Positions 4,239 to 5,792 of a stretch of 5,792 bases of DNA are shown in pieces. Position numbers and translations under genes: made by a program. The stretch is taken from positions 1 to 5,792 of the forward strand of contig JAKBCQ010000215.1 in NCBI GenBank assembly GCA_021807585.1, written 5' to 3'. The DNA comes from Planctomycetota bacterium (GTDB lineage: Bacteria > Planctomycetota > Planctomycetia > Isosphaerales > Isosphaeraceae). The notes under the pieces are model-generated. The model was not told the DNA's origin. It made no database searches and saw only the letters and a program-made list of their open reading frames with translations. Numbering within the stretch: position 1 is the stretch's first letter; each line of letters opens with the position of its first letter.

Positions 4239-5792
4239 ATGTTCTCGATGATCGTCCTCTTTTGCTGCGCTCTCGATGGAGATTCGACGACTTCCGGATC
4301 GAACGCGCCGGCTAAGGTAAACGTCGCCGGCGCCGGCGACGATCAGACGTATGACGAACTCGTAGCGCAAGCGGGCCGCGACGCCGAGGCTCACGTTCGG
4401 CTGGCGCTTTGGTGCGAGGCTCGCGGGATGACCGAAAAACGCGCCAAGCATCTCGCGCTCGCGGTTCAATTCGATCCCACGAACTCGCTCGCACGCGGTC
4501 TTATGGGCCAAATCGAAGATCGAGGAGCATGGAAAAGCGCCGAATCGATCAAGAAGCGGGTCGAATCGGACGAAGCGCTCGCCGAGACGCTTTCTCAATA
4601 CAACACGCGTCGAGCCAAAATTAACGAGATGGAAGAGGCTCGACGGAAAATCGTCGGCGACCTTGAACGGAACGGTAATGTGCTTGAAGCACAAGCATAC
4701 AGACATTTTACCGGCATTAAAATTGCTCCAGAACATCATAAACTCGGAGTTTGGTGCGACGAGCACGGGCTCAAGCCCGAGGCGCGCGCCCACTTCACGA
4801 TGGCGGTTCATCTCGACCCGTACCGCGATATCGATTGGAAACGTCTCGGTTACATCAAACGCGACGGCCGCTGGATGTCGCGCGAACAAATCGAGGCCGA
4901 GGACGACGAAGCGTACGCTCAGGCGGCCGCCGATCGCCATTGGGAACCGCTGCTGAAACGGTGGAAAACCTGGCTCTCGGACGAGATTCTCGAGAAAAAA
5001 GCGCTCAAGAACCTCAACACGATCACCGATCCCCGCGCCGTGACTTCGATTCGCCTCGTGTTCAACGAGAAAACCCGCGCCGTCGAACTCCTCAAGATTG
5101 AGATGCTCAAACGGATTCCAGGACGCGAGTCGTCGCGCACGCTCGCGGCGCTCGCGATCGGTTCACCAACCGAAGAGGTCCGCAACCAGGCGAGCCTGGC
5201 GCTTAAAGGACGCGACCTGAAGGATTTTGCCGAAACGCTTGTTAATATGATTCATTCTCCAATTCAATATAAAGTTCAACCCGTGAGCGGTCCCGGTTCG
5301 ACGGGGGGGCTGCTGATCGACACGCCTCGATTTCGGGTGCTTCGAACGTACGACGCGCCTCCCGCGTTCCGTTTCGACTCAAAGTTCAACGGATATGCGG
5401 GGCTCGATCCCAACGGGATGCCGATCGTCGCTTCGGGGAACGATGTCAAACGATTCAAGGACGCTTCGACGCCTATCGAGCAGATGGAACTGGCGATTCT
5501 GGAGGAGCGAACCGGCGCGTTGATCGCCGCGGCGAACATCAAGGCCGCGGTCGCTCAGAATCGCCTGATCGCCGACGTCCAGGATATTGAACGAACGAAC
5601 TCGTCCGCCGAGGCCCTCAATGAACGCGTCGTCCCCGTGCTCCAAACCGCGCTCGACGCCCCCGATTTGCAAGATAATGAAGATGCGTGGAAGCAATGGT
5701 ATTTTGATAAGGTCGGTTACAGTTATCAACCTCCTACCAAAGTGACGCTCGTGCAAAACGCGGTTCCTCAGTTGCCCCCGCCGACGTTCTCG
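4239..5792 (+). CDS. Large TPR-like/HEAT-like repeat protein, 3' end outside window; function unknown
   Basis: The frame is open for 518 codons from the ATG at 4239 to the window edge, with no stop. Residues 1-12 are hydrophobic with two Cys (9, 10) but no basic residue and no good lipobox, so export is uncertain. A helical module at 54-100 is repeated at 168-214, each with W-C-(D/E), an A-V-x-(F/L)-D-P turn and G-x-W. Between them, about 104-145 is charged and probably coiled coil. Residues 250-330 look HEAT-like: helices around a TDPRAV turn and SPTEEVRNQASLAL. Residues 341-400 appear beta-rich; 405-475 are helical again (T404-Q470). A WKQWYFDKVGY segment (484-494) leads into a Val/Pro-rich linker (495-518) at the edge. 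This layout resembles planctomycete proteins that I recall carrying a C-terminal Hint/intein-like domain after such a linker; that part would lie outside the window. No catalytic motif is visible here. Confidence 0.85.
   Translation, partial: MFSMIVLFCCALDGDSTTSGSNAPAKVNVAGAGDDQTYDELVAQAGRDAEAHVRLALWCEARGMTEKRAKHLALAVQFDPTNSLARGLMGQIEDRGAWKSAESIKKRVESDEALAETLSQYNTRRAKINEMEEARRKIVGDLERNGNVLEAQAYRHFTGIKIAPEHHKLGVWCDEHGLKPEARAHFTMAVHLDPYRDIDWKRLGYIKRDGRWMSREQIEAEDDEAYAQAAADRHWEPLLKRWKTWLSDEILEKKALKNLNTITDPRAVTSIRLVFNEKTRAVELLKIEMLKRIPGRESSRTLAALAIGSPTEEVRNQASLALKGRDLKDFAETLVNMIHSPIQYKVQPVSGPGSTGGLLIDTPRFRVLRTYDAPPAFRFDSKFNGYAGLDPNGMPIVASGNDVKRFKDASTPIEQMELAILEERTGALIAAANIKAAVAQNRLIADVQDIERTNSSAEALNERVVPVLQTALDAPDLQDNEDAWKQWYFDKVGYSYQPPTKVTLVQNAVPQLPPPTFS
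4398..4538 (+). repeat. TPR-like module, copy 1
   Basis: Residues 54-100 of the + strand protein. W58, C59, D79-P80, G90, G96 and W98 align without gaps to copy 2 at an offset of exactly 114 residues. The pattern is two helices, a D-P turn, and a G-x-W end. Confidence 0.75.
4740..4880 (+). repeat. TPR-like module, copy 2
   Basis: Residues 168-214, with W172, C173, D193-P194, G204, G210 and W212 matching copy 1. DNA identity between the copies is low, so the duplication is old. Confidence 0.75.

Noticed and set aside
4182..4940. 252-codon open frame on the - strand
   Set aside because: It overlaps the long + strand frame, which has a strong Shine-Dalgarno and internal protein repeats; the antisense frame shows no motif.

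Overview
The window looks like chromosomal DNA of a planctomycete, possibly near Isosphaerales; this is inference, not proof. The reasons are a GC-rich genome with abundant TCG, CTC and GCG codons, AT-rich islands confined mostly to intergenic DNA, a PurL/PurQ pair of the long-PurL type, and a large TPR/HEAT-like repeat protein with features I associate with planctomycetes. There are no tRNA or rRNA genes, insertion sequences or CRISPR arrays.

Layout. (1) 2-646, + strand: the last 214 codons of purL (FGAM synthase), cut by the left edge. (2) 754-1584, +: a complete NYN (PIN-like) putative nuclease of 276 aa with its own Shine-Dalgarno, followed by a short GC hairpin and T-run that may end transcription. 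(3) 1585-1778: an AT-rich leader with a near-palindromic hairpin. (4) 1779-2555, +: complete purQ, the glutaminase partner of PurL. (5) 2657-3640, - strand, convergent with purQ: an unnamed membrane-anchored protein with a leucine-zipper-like N-terminus, one membrane helix, six exact 23-residue units and a Q/N/P-rich repetitive tail. (6) 3641-4238: a 598-bp divergent intergenic region with GC hairpins, a very AT-rich inverted repeat and a candidate promoter. (7) 4239-5792, +: a large open frame of 518 codons that runs off the right edge. It holds a duplicated TPR-like module, a HEAT-like alpha-helical stretch and a Pro-rich linker.

Function. PurL and PurQ form the enzyme that makes FGAM in step 4 of purine synthesis: PurQ releases ammonia from glutamine and PurL uses it with ATP. 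A putative nuclease gene lies between them. No separate purS is visible; the PurL type suggests it may be fused upstream in purL. The two genes on the right are of unknown function, and they carry the most unusual architecture in the window.
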